Positions 24,938 through 34,549 of a stretch of 64,000 bases of DNA are shown piece after piece. Positions within the stretch are counted from its first letter, which is position 1. Every line of letters starts with the position of its first letter. This DNA is from Thioalkalivibrio sp. ALMg11 (GTDB lineage: Bacteria > Pseudomonadota > Gammaproteobacteria > Ectothiorhodospirales > Ectothiorhodospiraceae): positions 347,884 to 411,883 of the forward strand of contig NZ_KB898872.1 of assembly GCF_000377905.1 (NCBI RefSeq). Reading direction: 5' to 3'. The position numbers were made by a program, and so were the translations under genes. The notes below the pieces were generated by a model. It was not told the origin of the DNA. It saw nothing but the letters and a program-made list of their open reading frames with translations, and did no database searches.

Positions 24938-26386
24938 TTAGTTCTCCTCGTCCACGATCCAGGTGTCCTTGCTACCCCCGCCCTGCGAAGAGTTCACCAC
25001 CAGCGAACCCTTGCGCATCGCCACGCGGGTCAGCCCGCCGGCGGTCACGTCGGTGCGCACCCCCTGCAGGACGAACGGGCGCAGATCCAGGTGCCGCGGC
25101 TCGATCTCGTCGCCGCACAGCGTCGGCGCCACCGAAAGATCGAGCGTCGGCTGGGCAATGTAATTGCGCGGGTCCTTCTTGATCAGCCGTGCAAATTCGG
25201 CGCGCTGCTTCTTGGTTGCGTGCGGGCCGACCAGCATGCCGTAGCCACCGGACTCGTTGGCCGGCTTCACCACCAGCTCGTCGAGGTGATCCAGCACGTA
25301 GGCACGATCCTTCTCGTTCACGCAGAGATAGGTCGGCACGTTGGGGATGATCGGTTCCTGGTCAAGATAATAGCGAATGATGTCCGGCACGAAGGCATAC
25401 ATCACCTTGTCGTCGGCCACGCCCGCGCCGGGCGCGTTGGCGAGCCCCACGTTGCCCTGGCGCCAGGCGCGCATCAGGCCGGGTACACCCAGCATCGAAT
25501 CCGGGTTGAAGACCTCCGGGTCCAGGAACTCGTCGTCGATGCGCCGGTAGATGACGTCGACGCGCTCCAGGCCGTCGATGGTGCGCATGTAGACGCAGTC
25601 GTCGTCGCCGACCACCAGATCCGCGCCCTCCACCAGCTCCGCGCCCATGCGCTGGGCGAGGAAGGAGTGTTCGAAGTAAGCCGAGTTGTAGATGCCCGGC
25701 GTCAGCACCGCAATCTCCGGGTAATCCTGCGGGCGCGGCGAGATCGAGGCGAGCATGTCGAACAGCTGGGTGGGATATTCATCCACCGGCAGGATGCTGG
25801 AATTCTCGAACAGCTCCGGGAACACTCGCTTGGTGACTTGGCGATTCTCCAGCATGTACGAAACGCCGGAGGGCACACGGAGGTTGTCCTCCAGCACGTA
25901 GAACTGGCCCGAGCCATCGCGCACCAGGTCCGAGCCGCAGATATGGGCCCAGACGCCGTGCGGCGGCTTGATGCCGACACACTGTTCGCGAAAATTCTTC
26001 GACTGGTTCAGTACATAGCGCGGGATCACCTTGTCCTGGAAGATCCGCTGCTCGTTGTAGATATCGTCGATGAACAGGTTCAGGGCATTCAGGCGCTGCT
26101 CGAGGCCGGCCGTGACCTGATCCCATTCCTTGCGTGCAATGACCCGCGGGATGATGTCGAACGGCCAGGCGCGGTCGATGTTCTCGCCTTCGGTGTAGAC
26201 CGTGAAGCTGATACCCATCTCGAGGATCGCGCTGTCCGCGGCCTGCTTGCGGCTGTGGATCTCGCCCTCGTCCAGCGAGCCCAGGTATTCCGCGAGTGCC
26301 CGGGCCGGAGCGCGCGGCTGGCCAGGTTTCTCGATCAATTCGTCGTAAAACGGGGCAGAATCGTAACGCTTCCAGTCGATGGCCAT
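24938..26386 (-). CDS. Circularly permuted ATP-grasp enzyme (type 2)
   Basis: The 482-residue enzyme is of the circularly permuted ATP-grasp class, recognised by YRRIDDEFLDPEVF, NAPGAGVADDK and ELVVKPANESGGYGML (the ATP-binding lysine and loop near residue 375). It is expected to form an amide or peptide bond using ATP. It is the first gene of a unit with the alpha-E gene; Anbu lies convergently beyond. The transglutaminase often found with this set is not present nearby. The product of the pathway is unknown. Confidence 0.88.
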   Translation of the reverse strand: MAIDWKRYDSAPFYDELIEKPGQPRAPARALAEYLGSLDEGEIHSRKQAADSAILEMGISFTVYTEGENIDRAWPFDIIPRVIARKEWDQVTAGLEQRLNALNLFIDDIYNEQRIFQDKVIPRYVLNQSKNFREQCVGIKPPHGVWAHICGSDLVRDGSGQFYVLEDNLRVPSGVSYMLENRQVTKRVFPELFENSSILPVDEYPTQLFDMLASISPRPQDYPEIAVLTPGIYNSAYFEHSFLAQRMGAELVEGADLVVGDDDCVYMRTIDGLERVDVIYRRIDDEFLDPEVFNPDSMLGVPGLMRAWRQGNVGLANAPGAGVADDKVMYAFVPDIIRYYLDQEPIIPNVPTYLCVNEKDRAYVLDHLDELVVKPANESGGYGMLVGPHATKKQRAEFARLIKKDPRNYIAQPTLDLSVAPTLCGDEIEPRHLDLRPFVLQGVRTDVTAGGLTRVAMRKGSLVVNSSQGGGSKDTWIVDEEN

Positions 26387-26497
26387 TCGTCGGGTCCTCT
26401 GACGCGGGGATGGTGTTGTTCTACAGTAACGCCTTTTGGCGACAGTCGGCGTTTCTGCCTACAGCGTTTCGTCCGGCCCGCCCCAACCGAGGTTCCC

Positions 26498-26776
26498 ATG
26501 TCCGACGCACTCGAACAGCGCCTGATCGAACTCTACCGCCACCCGAAGATTCAGGGATGCAACTGGCAGCCACGGTTGTTCTGGTATGCGGCCGCGGACG
26601 GTACGCCCTTCGGCAGGTTGCGGGTGGACGGGCGCGAACTGGAGGTCTTCCTGGCAACAATCCTGGGGGAAACTTCAACGGAACAGGCCGGGCTGGATGC
26701 CGAGCGGGATGGCCGCGGGCAGTTTCTCGCCGCCAATGCGCGGCGCCACGAACTGCCGTTGTTCACCCGCCGCTGA
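26498..26776 (+). CDS. Small protein of unknown function
   Basis: A 92-residue frame starts at ATG 26498, divergent from the ATP-grasp gene. The sequence shows MSDALEQRLIELYRHPKIQG, then WQPRLFWYAAADGTPFGRLRVDGRELEVFL and a C-terminal helix. It is soluble, with no signal peptide and one cysteine. No family is recognised. Codon use agrees with the neighbours, and the spacing suggests a shared promoter region with the Anbu-associated genes, but a functional tie is not shown. Confidence 0.55.
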   Translation: MSDALEQRLIELYRHPKIQGCNWQPRLFWYAAADGTPFGRLRVDGRELEVFLATILGETSTEQAGLDAERDGRGQFLAANARRHELPLFTRR

Positions 26777-26800
26777 CAAACCATGGCGTTGTCACAAGCA

Positions 26801-26921
26801 CCGTCATTGCGAAGAGCGAAGCGACGAAGCAACCTCCGTCCGTAACCCCTGCGTTTCGTTCGGATCGGTCCCGGGGCCGCCCATGGAGGTCGCCACGTCG
26901 CTGCGCTCCTCGCGATGACGG
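26801..26921. repeat. Dispersed hairpin-forming repeat, diverged long copy
   Basis: CCGTCATTGCGAAGAGCGAA (26801 onward) pairs with the complement of the end arm 26885-26921 across a loop of about 47 bases, with several mismatches over 37 bases. The core CGTCATTGCGA...GCGAAG matches the repeat at 12791-12870. No coding frame was found. Confidence 0.65.
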
Positions 26922-26953
26922 TGCTCGTGGCTGAGCCCTGCGAGGACGAACGT

Positions 26954-27571
26954 TCAGGCCGGCTTGCGGAATTCGACCTGCTTCCAGTAACCGAAAAGGC
27001 TGGCCGGAGCGACCATGCAGGGCTCCTGCCCGGTCACCCGCACGAAATCCTCGTACTCCATGTCCGGCCGGAACCCAACGGCCTTCGACAGCGGTCGCAG
27101 GCAGCGCTCGACGCCGCGCAACAGCCATTGCTGCGAGGCAAAGTGGTTGACCACCAGCAAGCGCCCCCCGGGGCGGCAGACTCGCCACATCTCGGCGAAC
27201 AGGGCGTCGGGGTTCGGCACCACGGTGGCCACATACATCGCGACCACCGCGTCGAAGCTATTGTCGGCGAAGCCGAGTTTCTCGGCATCCATCTCGCACA
27301 GGCCGGATACCGCGGGGAGACCGCCGTTCAGGCGCCCACGCGCAACCTCCAGCATCTCGCGGGAAACGTCGATCCCGACCACCTCGCAGTCATCCGGGTA
27401 ATCCGGCAACGAGATCCCGGTGCCGACCCCGACCTCCAGGATACGCTTGCCGGAGACCGGCGCCAGGGTCTCCCGCGCGCTTGCGCGCCCGGTCGCGAAC
27501 ACCCGACCGAAGGTGGCGTCGTAGTGGCGCGCGTAGCGCCGATAACTTTTGCGAATGCTGACGAGGTCCAT
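26954..27571 (-). CDS. SAM-dependent methyltransferase, PmtA-like
   Basis: The 205-residue class I methyltransferase has motif I ILEVGVGTGISLPDYP (about 46-61), acidic residue GIDVS and motif IV FDAVVAMYVATVVP. The GTGxSLPxYP signature and the opening YRRYARHYD are typical of the phosphatidylethanolamine N-methyltransferase PmtA of Rhodobacter type, but other small-molecule acceptors are possible. The start is ATG 27571, with a GTG two codons earlier as alternative. It lies 69 bases downstream of pnp on the same strand. Confidence 0.75.
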   Translation of the reverse strand: MDLVSIRKSYRRYARHYDATFGRVFATGRASARETLAPVSGKRILEVGVGTGISLPDYPDDCEVVGIDVSREMLEVARGRLNGGLPAVSGLCEMDAEKLGFADNSFDAVVAMYVATVVPNPDALFAEMWRVCRPGGRLLVVNHFASQQWLLRGVERCLRPLSKAVGFRPDMEYEDFVRVTGQEPCMVAPASLFGYWKQVEFRKPA

Positions 27572-27640
27572 GCCCACGCGTCCCGAATCTGAATGGCCGG
27601 GCGCCGGGAAAAACGACGCCCGCGATCGAAGCGAGTCCGA

Positions 27641-29728
27641 TCAGGACTCGGGTTCGACCGCCTTCATGCTCAGGCGGATACGGCCCTGCTTGTCCACTTC
27701 CAGGACCCGCACCGTTACCGAATCCCCTTCCGCGAGGAAATCGCCGACGCTCTCTACACGTTCGTCGGAAATCTGCGAGATATGCACCAGACCATCACGC
27801 CCCGGCAGGATCGAGACGAACGCCCCGAAGTCCATGATCTTCGCCACCTTTCCGGTGTACTGACGACCCACCTCGATATCCGCGGTCAGCTCTTCGATAC
27901 GGCGCTTGGCCTCGAGGCCCGCCGCCTGATCGGTGGAGGCGACTTTCACCGTGCCGTCGTCCTGGATGTCGATGGTGGCGCCAGTCTCTTCGGTCAGTGC
28001 GCGGATGGTCGCCCCGCCCTTGCCGATCACGTCGCGGATCTTGTCCGGGTTGATCTTCAGCGTGATGAAGCGCGGCGCGTGCGAGGACATCTCGTCGCGA
28101 TGATGCGGCAACACCTCGTTCATGCAACCGAGGATATGCATGCGGCCTTCTCGGGCCTGGGCCAGCGCCCGCTCCATGATCTCGCGGGTGATGCCGTCGA
28201 TCTTGATATCCATCTGCAGCGCGGTCACGCCGTCATTGGTACCGGCCACCTTGAAGTCCATGTCGCCCAGGTGATCCTCGTCGCCGAGGATGTCGGAAAG
28301 CACCGCAAAGCGCTCGCCTTCCTTGATCAGGCCCATCGCAATGCCCGCAACCGGGGCCTTCAGCGGCACGCCGGCATCCATCAGCGCCAGCGAGGTGCCA
28401 CAGACGGAGGCCATCGAGCTGGACCCGTTGGATTCGGTGATCTCGGAGACCACGCGGAGCACGTAGGGGAAATCCGCTTCGTTCGGCATCACCGCCTGCA
28501 CGCCACGCTTGGCGAGGCGCCCGTGGCCGATCTCGCGGCGCTTGGGCGTACCGACAAAGCCGGTCTCGCCGGTGCAGTAGGGCGGGAAGTTGTAGTGCAG
28601 CATGAAGCGGTCGCGGCGCTCGCCTTCCAGCGCGTCGATGATCTGGGCATCACGATCGGTGCCGAGGGTAGCAACCACCATCGCCTGGGTCTCGCCCCGG
28701 GTAAACACGGCGGAACCGTGTGCGCGCGGCAGGACGCCGGTGTTCACGTTGATCGGGCGTACGGTCTTGGTGTCGCGGCCGTCGATGCGCGGGTTGCCGT
28801 CGAGGATGCGATCACGGACGAGGCGGTACTCCAGGTCGTGGAACGCGGTCTTCACGTCATCCAGGCTGGGCCCCGACTCGTCTTCACTGACCAGGGCCTC
28901 CACGGCCTTGCCGCGCAGTTCGCCGATGCGCTGCGTACGCGCCTGCTTCTCGGCGATCTGGTACGCCTCTACCAGTTCGTTGCCGACCACGCCCTTGATC
29001 TGGTCCTCGAGCGATTCGAGCGACGCCGCCGGCTCCCAGTCCCACGCGGGCTTGCCTGCCTCGGCCGCCAGTTCCTTGATCGCCTGGATCGCGGCCTGCA
29101 TCTGCTCGTGGCCGTACATCACCGCACCCAGCATCACCTCTTCAGAGAGCTGGTTGGCCTCGGATTCGACCATCAGCACGGCGTTCTCGGTACCGGCCAC
29201 GACGAGGTCAAGGTCGGACTCCGCCAGGGCGCTGTAGGTCGGGTTCAGAAGGTATTCACCGGCGCGATATCCGACACGCGCAGCGCCAATCGGCCCGGCG
29301 AATGGCACACCGGAGAGCGCCAGTGCGGCCGAGGTCCCGAGCATCGCGGGGATATCGGGATCCACCTCGGGGTTGATCGACATTACCGTCGCGACCACCT
29401 GGGTCTCGTTCTTGAAGCCCTCCGGGAACAGCGGACGGATCGGGCGATCGATCAGACGGCAGGTCAGGGTTTCCTTCTCGCTGGGTCGCCCCTCGCGCTT
29501 GAAGAATCCACCCGGGATCTTGCCGGCCGCGTAGGTGCGTTCCTGATAGTTCACGGTCAGGGGGAAGAAGTCTCGGCCCGGGTCGGCTTCCTTGCGAGCC
29601 ACCACGGTGACCAGCACCACGGTCTCGGCCATATTGACGAGGACGGCGCCACTAGCCTGACGAGCGATGTCACCGGTTTCGATGGTGACCGTATGGTTTC
29701 CGTACTGGAACGACTTCTTGTATGCCAC
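27641..29728 (-). CDS. pnp: Polyribonucleotide nucleotidyltransferase (PNPase)
   Basis: PNPase is the 3'-to-5' phosphorolytic exoribonuclease of the RNA degradosome. The 695 residues show two RNase PH domains (about 10-140 and 315-545; [18 protein letters not shown], active-site [19 protein letters not shown]), a helical linker, a KH domain ([16 protein letters not shown], about 560) and an S1 domain at the C-terminus (about 620-690). It follows rpsO with a hairpin between, as in other gammaproteobacteria, where that hairpin is involved in RNase processing and autocontrol. The length is normal. Confidence 0.97.
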   Translation of the reverse strand: MAYKKSFQYGNHTVTIETGDIARQASGAVLVNMAETVVLVTVVARKEADPGRDFFPLTVNYQERTYAAGKIPGGFFKREGRPSEKETLTCRLIDRPIRPLFPEGFKNETQVVATVMSINPEVDPDIPAMLGTSAALALSGVPFAGPIGAARVGYRAGEYLLNPTYSALAESDLDLVVAGTENAVLMVESEANQLSEEVMLGAVMYGHEQMQAAIQAIKELAAEAGKPAWDWEPAASLESLEDQIKGVVGNELVEAYQIAEKQARTQRIGELRGKAVEALVSEDESGPSLDDVKTAFHDLEYRLVRDRILDGNPRIDGRDTKTVRPINVNTGVLPRAHGSAVFTRGETQAMVVATLGTDRDAQIIDALEGERRDRFMLHYNFPPYCTGETGFVGTPKRREIGHGRLAKRGVQAVMPNEADFPYVLRVVSEITESNGSSSMASVCGTSLALMDAGVPLKAPVAGIAMGLIKEGERFAVLSDILGDEDHLGDMDFKVAGTNDGVTALQMDIKIDGITREIMERALAQAREGRMHILGCMNEVLPHHRDEMSSHAPRFITLKINPDKIRDVIGKGGATIRALTEETGATIDIQDDGTVKVASTDQAAGLEAKRRIEELTADIEVGRQYTGKVAKIMDFGAFVSILPGRDGLVHISQISDERVESVGDFLAEGDSVTVRVLEVDKQGRIRLSMKAVEPES

Positions 29729-29792
29729 GTTATTTCCCGTTTCCCGTGTTCTTGCGACTTTGATGCCTGAATTCTGGCCCTCGCGACCCGCT

Positions 29793-29824
29793 GGTGCGGG
29801 CCCGAAAGCGAACGGGCCCGCACC
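29793..29824 (-). terminator. rpsO-pnp intergenic hairpin
   Basis: GGTGCGGGCCCG pairs with CGGGCCCGCACC around an 8-base loop, 27 bases after rpsO. A third GCGGGCCCG copy at 29831-29839 offers an alternative pairing. No long T-run is visible, so partial termination or RNase processing is likely. Confidence 0.6.
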
Positions 29825-29850
29825 AATGGCGCGGGCCCGTCGTGCCGGCC

Positions 29851-30120
29851 TTAGCGGCGCAGCCCAAGCTCCTGAACCAGGGCCTGATAGCGCTCCTGGT
29901 CATGACGCTTGAGATAGGTCAGCAGCTTGCGACGCGTGCTGACCATCTGCAACAGGCCGCGGCGCGAGTGATGATCCTGCTTGTGCTTGTCGAAGTGCCC
30001 CATCAGGTGCTGGATGCGGGCCGTCAGCAGCGCGACCTGGACTTCCGGCGAACCGGTGTCGTTGGGATCGCGCTTGTGCTTCTCGACAATGGCCGATTTC
30101 TGTTCGGTAGTGAGCGACAT
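29851..30120 (-). CDS. rpsO: 30S ribosomal protein S15
   Basis: S15 is an 89-residue primary rRNA-binding protein of the small subunit that binds the 16S central domain. The sequence is full length, with the family landmarks [35 protein letters not shown] and the C-terminal [18 protein letters not shown] precedes the ATG by 12 bases. It lies between truB and pnp as in E. coli. Confidence 0.97.
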   Translation of the reverse strand: MSLTTEQKSAIVEKHKRDPNDTGSPEVQVALLTARIQHLMGHFDKHKQDHHSRRGLLQMVSTRRKLLTYLKRHDQERYQALVQELGLRR

Positions 30121-30255
30121 GAAAACCTGACTCCTGAAAATATTCTAAACCGTTAATCGACCAGTGGCGCTGGCGACAGGCGCGCAATGGTAGCACGACG
30201 CACGACGACGTGAACAGAAAACGACCGGCCCCGGCCAAGGGCGCCGCCCCCTTCC

Positions 30256-31215
30256 TCAGGCCGCCGGAACGAACAGCCGTCGCGCCCGAATCTGCCCATC
30301 GGAGTCCTCGACGCCGACCGCTAGGAAGCGACCGTCGGCGTCGAACACCCGCACCAGCCGCCAGCCGGTATCCGCTTCGTGCGGGGCGTCCGACGCGCCC
30401 GGGACCTGCCCGGTTACCGCCGTCGCCGCGGCCGGATTGCCATGGCGCATGGCGGCACTGGCGGCCGCGCCCAGGGTGACCGCCGGCCAGTGCGCCAGCG
30501 CCGTCTCCGCGGGCTGCAACAAGGCCTCTATGGCCCCGGCCCCACCCTTCTCGTAAGCCGCCTCGATCGCCTCCAGGGTCACCATCGCGGCCGCGTCGAA
30601 GTGGCCGTGGCCGACCCGATGCAGGGTATCCACCGCCGCACCGCAGCCCAGCACATGCCCAATATCGGCGACCAGCGAACGGATGTAGGTGCCCTTGGAG
30701 CAATGCACCTCCAGCCGCAGGCAGTCCGGCGCGGCCTGTTCGATCCGCAGGGAATGGATCTGCACCGGGCGCGGTGGGCGGTCCACCTCCACACCCTGGC
30801 GCGCAAGCTCGTACAGGCGCTTTCCTTGATGTTTCAAGGCCGAGACCATCGGCGGGACCTGTGCCTGTGCTCCACTGAAGCGTTGCTCCAGTTCGCGCAG
30901 GGTTCCCGGCTCGATGGGCGGCACCTCCGCCTCGCGGATCACCGCGCCATCGAGATCCGCGCTGTCAGTCTCCACACCCAGGCGCGCCTCGGCGACGTAG
31001 CGCTTGTCCGCGTCCAGCAGCCAGCCCGAGACCTTGGTGGCCTGCCCGAAGCACAACGGCAAAAGGCCGGTCGCCCGGGGGTCCAGTGCCCCGGTATGAC
31101 CGGCCTTTTTCGCCTGCAACAGATACTTGACCCGGCCAAGCGCCTGGTTGGAACTGCGCCCACGCGGCTTGTCCAGCAACAGAATGCCGTCGACCTCGCG
31201 CCGCCTGCTCGCCAT
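30256..31215 (-). CDS. truB: tRNA pseudouridine(55) synthase TruB
   Basis: TruB makes pseudouridine 55 in the T loop of tRNAs. The 319-residue protein begins with GILLLDKPRGRSSNQALGRV and holds the catalytic aspartate in GALDPRATGLLPLCFGQATK (about residue 46), plus the C-terminal TruB/PUA-like region (DADGRFLAVGV). The start at ATG 31215 matches the family; a longer frame to 31347 overlaps rbfA and was rejected. It follows rbfA by 31 bases. Confidence 0.95.
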   Translation of the reverse strand: MASRRREVDGILLLDKPRGRSSNQALGRVKYLLQAKKAGHTGALDPRATGLLPLCFGQATKVSGWLLDADKRYVAEARLGVETDSADLDGAVIREAEVPPIEPGTLRELEQRFSGAQAQVPPMVSALKHQGKRLYELARQGVEVDRPPRPVQIHSLRIEQAAPDCLRLEVHCSKGTYIRSLVADIGHVLGCGAAVDTLHRVGHGHFDAAAMVTLEAIEAAYEKGGAGAIEALLQPAETALAHWPAVTLGAAASAAMRHGNPAAATAVTGQVPGASDAPHEADTGWRLVRVFDADGRFLAVGVEDSDGQIRARRLFVPAA

Positions 31216-31246
31216 GGATGAATCGCCCGACCTAAAACGCCCGGCC

Positions 31247-31714
31247 TCAGGCCCCGCGTTCCGGTCCTTCGTCCGGATCGCGCCGAGTGTCGGACCCACC
31301 GTCTTCTGCCGAGCCGTCTTCATCCAAGGCCTCGGGATCGTCCGCATGATGCGCCCGATCCTCGGCCAGTGCCTGGTTGATCAACGACGACAGATGCGCG
31401 CCGCGCTCCGGCGTGTCGTCGTAGATGAAGCGCAACTGTGGTACCGAGCGCAGGCGCATGCGCTGGCCCAGGGCTCGACGGAGAAACCCGGCGGCGCTGT
31501 TCAAGCCCTTCTGCGCCTCCTGACCCTTCTCGGCCCCGCCCAACTGGGTGAAATACACCCGGGCATACGCCAGATCGCGTGACACCTCGACCCCGGCCAG
31601 CGTGATCATGCCGACCCTCGGGTCCTTGACCTCCATGCGGATCAGTTCGGCCAGCTCGCGCTGGATCTGCTCCCCGACACGGTCGGAACGATGGAAGTCG
31701 CGGTTACCGGGCAT
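31247..31714 (-). CDS. rbfA: 30S ribosome-binding factor RbfA
   Basis: RbfA is a late 30S maturation and cold-adaptation factor of 155 residues with a KH-type fold: RVGEQIQRELAELI, VSRDLAYARVYFT, LRSVPQLRFIYDDT. The C-terminal 35 residues are acidic and disordered (EDGSAEDGGSD), which is longer than in E. coli. Its ATG overlaps the stop of infB (TGATG), so translation is coupled. Confidence 0.95.
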   Translation of the reverse strand: MPGNRDFHRSDRVGEQIQRELAELIRMEVKDPRVGMITLAGVEVSRDLAYARVYFTQLGGAEKGQEAQKGLNSAAGFLRRALGQRMRLRSVPQLRFIYDDTPERGAHLSSLINQALAEDRAHHADDPEALDEDGSAEDGGSDTRRDPDEGPERGA

Positions 31715-34470
31715 CAGAGCGTCCGGGCCACCTCGACGCGCTGGAAGACCTCGATCTGGTCACCCGCCTTCACGTCGTTGTAGTTCTTCACCGCGATACC
31801 ACATTCGGTACCGGCCTTGACCTCGTTCACGTCGTCCTTGAAGCGACGCAGGCTCTCCAGCTCGCCCTCGTAGATCACGACGTTGTCGCGCAGCACGCGG
31901 ATCGGGTTGCCCCGCTTGACCGCGCCCTCCATCACCAGACAGCCGGCAACCTGACCAAAGCCCGAGGCCTTGAACACGTCGCGCACCTGCGCCAGGCCGA
32001 CGATCTCTTCGCGGGTCTCCGGCGACAGCAGACCGGACAGCGCCTGCTTCACGTCGTCGATCGCCTCGTAGATCACCGAGTAGTAGCGCACGTCGATCTC
32101 GTTCTCCGCCGCGAGGCGCTTGGCGCCCGCATCGGCACGCACGTTGAACGCGATCACGATCGCCTCGGAGGCCATCGCCAGGTTCATGTCGGACTCGGAG
32201 ATCCCGCCCACGCCGGCGGAGACCACCTTCACGCGGACTTCGTCGGTGGACAGCTTGATCAACGACTCGCGCAGGGCCTCGGCCGACCCCTGCACATCCG
32301 CCTTGATCAGGATGTTCACGGTCGCGATCTGGCCATCCTGCATCTGATTGAAGATGTTCTCCAGCTTCGACGCCTGCTGCGCGGCCAGCTTGCGCTCGCG
32401 CTGCTTGGTGTCGCGATGTTCGGCGACCTCACGGGCCGTCTTGTCATCCGCAACCACCAGCACTTCGTCACCGGCGTCCGGCACCCCGGACAAGCCAAGA
32501 ACCTCGACCGGCATCGACGGACCAACTTCTTTCACGGCCGCACCAGTGTCGTCGAACATCGCCCGCACGCGGCCGTATTCCTTGCCCGACAGCACGATGT
32601 CGCCGTGCTTGAGCTTGCCCGACTGGACCAGAATGGTCGCCACCGGACCGCGGCCCTTCTCCAGGCGCGATTCGATGACCACACCACGCGCCGGACCCTC
32701 GTCCGGGGCCTTCAGCTCCATTACCTCGGCCTGCAAGCCAAGGGACTCCAGCAGCTCGTCGATCCCCTGCCCGGTATGGGCGGAGACTTGAATGAACTGG
32801 GTATCGCCACCCCAGGACTCGGGGATCACCTCGTGCTGGGCGAGCTCATTCATGACCCGATCCGGTTCGGCCTCGGGCTTGTCGACCTTGTTGACCGCCA
32901 CAACCATCGGGACGCCCGCAGCCTTCGCATGCTGGATCGCCTCAATAGTCTGCGGCATCACGCCGTCGTCCGCCGCCACCACCAGGATCACGATGTCGGT
33001 GGACTGGGCGCCACGGGCACGCATTGCGGTAAACGCGGCATGCCCCGGGGTATCCAGGAAGGTCACGCCATCGTGGTTGTTCTTCACGTGGTAGGCGCCG
33101 ATGTGCTGGGTAATCCCGCCCGCCTCGCCGGAGGCGACCTTCTCCTTGCGGATATAGTCCAGAAGCGAGGTCTTCCCGTGGTCGACGTGACCCATCACGG
33201 TCACCACCGGCGGGCGCGCCCTCGCCTCGGCATTCTGTTCGAGACCGGTATCGATCTCGTCCTCGACCGAGGTTTCCTTCGCGGCAATCGGGTTGTGACC
33301 CATCTCCTCGACCACCAGCATCGCGGTGTCCTGATCAATGGACTGGTTGATGGTGGCCATCACGCCCATGCCCATCAGGGCCTTGATCAGCTGCGGTGCC
33401 TTGATCGCCATCGCCTGGGCCAGGTCGGCCACGGTAACGGTCTCCGGCACCTCGACATCCCGCACCACCGGCGCGGTCGGCTTGGCAAAGCCGTGCTTGC
33501 TGGTCACCGCTTGTGCCGCGGCAGACTGGGCCTTGCGACTCTCGCCCTTCTTGCGGCGACCGCGGCGGTCCCCGGCCACATGCAGTTCCTTGCGCTCGTC
33601 CTTGCGGCCACCCTTGCGGGCGCCCTTGCCGGCCTTGGCATCGCCTGCCGGAGCGGCGGCCGCCGGAGCGGCCTGCCGGGCCGCGGCTTCGCGTTCCACC
33701 CGCGCCTGTTCTTCCTTCTCGCGCTTGGCCTCCTGGGCCTCGAGCTCCTTCGCCCGACGCTTCTGGCGTTCTTCGCGATCAACGGCTTCCTGCTTGCGCG
33801 CGTCGGACGCCTTGCGTTGGGCTTCGCGCTCGGCCTCCACCTGCAGCGCCAGCTGCTCGGTACGGCTGAGCGGACGCTTCGGCTTCTCGGGTGCCGGCTC
33901 CGGTTCGGCGGCGGGCTCCGCGGCCGGTACTTCTTCGGCAACCTCGGGCTCCGGTTCCGGCTCGGCCGGGGTCTCGACGACCGGCTCTTCGGCCTTGGGT
34001 TCCTCGACCGGCGCCTCTTCGGCGACCGGCGTCTCTTCCTCGACCGGGGCCTCGGGGGCCGTCTCTTCCGCCGGGCCGGCGGCACGGATCTCTTCCGGGG
34101 CCTCGGGCGCCGGAGCCTGTTGCTCTTCGACTACCGGGGCCTCTTCCACCGGGGCCTCGGGCTGCGCTTCGGCCGCCTTGGGCTTCAGAGTGCGTTTCTT
34201 GCGCACCTCGACGTTAACCGTCTTGGAACGCCCCTGGCCGGAGCTGACCTTGAGGGTCTGCGCCTGGGTCCGGCGCTTCAGCGTTACACGCCCTGCGTCG
34301 CCCTCGCCATGCGCCTGACGGAGGTGATCGAGCAGCTTGCGCTTTTCCGCATCGGTGATCGCCGCTTCGGGACCATCGACCTCGACGCCCGCCTCCTTGA
34401 GCTGAACCATGAGGCGGTCAACCGGTGTTCCCACCGATTCCGCGAATTGCTGCACTGTCATTTGCGCCAT
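31714..34470 (-). CDS. infB: Translation initiation factor IF-2
   Basis: IF-2 is the GTPase that brings fMet-tRNA to the 30S subunit and promotes subunit joining. The 918 residues comprise an N-terminal IF2-N domain, a long Glu/Pro/Ala-rich linker (about 95-215), a basic helical region, a second IF2-N domain, and the G domain with [22 protein letters not shown] and NKVDKPE. C-terminal domains follow, ending in [10 protein letters not shown]. Start ATG 34470 has GGAGG upstream. A second ATG three codons on is a possible alternative. It follows nusA by 79 bases in the rimP-nusA-infB operon. Confidence 0.97.
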   Translation of the reverse strand: MAQMTVQQFAESVGTPVDRLMVQLKEAGVEVDGPEAAITDAEKRKLLDHLRQAHGEGDAGRVTLKRRTQAQTLKVSSGQGRSKTVNVEVRKKRTLKPKAAEAQPEAPVEEAPVVEEQQAPAPEAPEEIRAAGPAEETAPEAPVEEETPVAEEAPVEEPKAEEPVVETPAEPEPEPEVAEEVPAAEPAAEPEPAPEKPKRPLSRTEQLALQVEAEREAQRKASDARKQEAVDREERQKRRAKELEAQEAKREKEEQARVEREAAARQAAPAAAAPAGDAKAGKGARKGGRKDERKELHVAGDRRGRRKKGESRKAQSAAAQAVTSKHGFAKPTAPVVRDVEVPETVTVADLAQAMAIKAPQLIKALMGMGVMATINQSIDQDTAMLVVEEMGHNPIAAKETSVEDEIDTGLEQNAEARARPPVVTVMGHVDHGKTSLLDYIRKEKVASGEAGGITQHIGAYHVKNNHDGVTFLDTPGHAAFTAMRARGAQSTDIVILVVAADDGVMPQTIEAIQHAKAAGVPMVVAVNKVDKPEAEPDRVMNELAQHEVIPESWGGDTQFIQVSAHTGQGIDELLESLGLQAEVMELKAPDEGPARGVVIESRLEKGRGPVATILVQSGKLKHGDIVLSGKEYGRVRAMFDDTGAAVKEVGPSMPVEVLGLSGVPDAGDEVLVVADDKTAREVAEHRDTKQRERKLAAQQASKLENIFNQMQDGQIATVNILIKADVQGSAEALRESLIKLSTDEVRVKVVSAGVGGISESDMNLAMASEAIVIAFNVRADAGAKRLAAENEIDVRYYSVIYEAIDDVKQALSGLLSPETREEIVGLAQVRDVFKASGFGQVAGCLVMEGAVKRGNPIRVLRDNVVIYEGELESLRRFKDDVNEVKAGTECGIAVKNYNDVKAGDQIEVFQRVEVARTL

Positions 34471-34549
34471 GGCGCCTACCTCCATTCCAGATTCTTTTCA
34501 GGCCAACCGACAGCCTGTGATACGCGTCCGCGAGACGAGCGACCGGGGC

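Noticed and set aside
27593-29770. Long open frame of 725 codons on the plus strand opposite pnp
   Set aside because: It mirrors the codon bias of pnp in GC-rich DNA, gives an improbable His/Gln/Arg/Leu-rich product and has no family resemblance.
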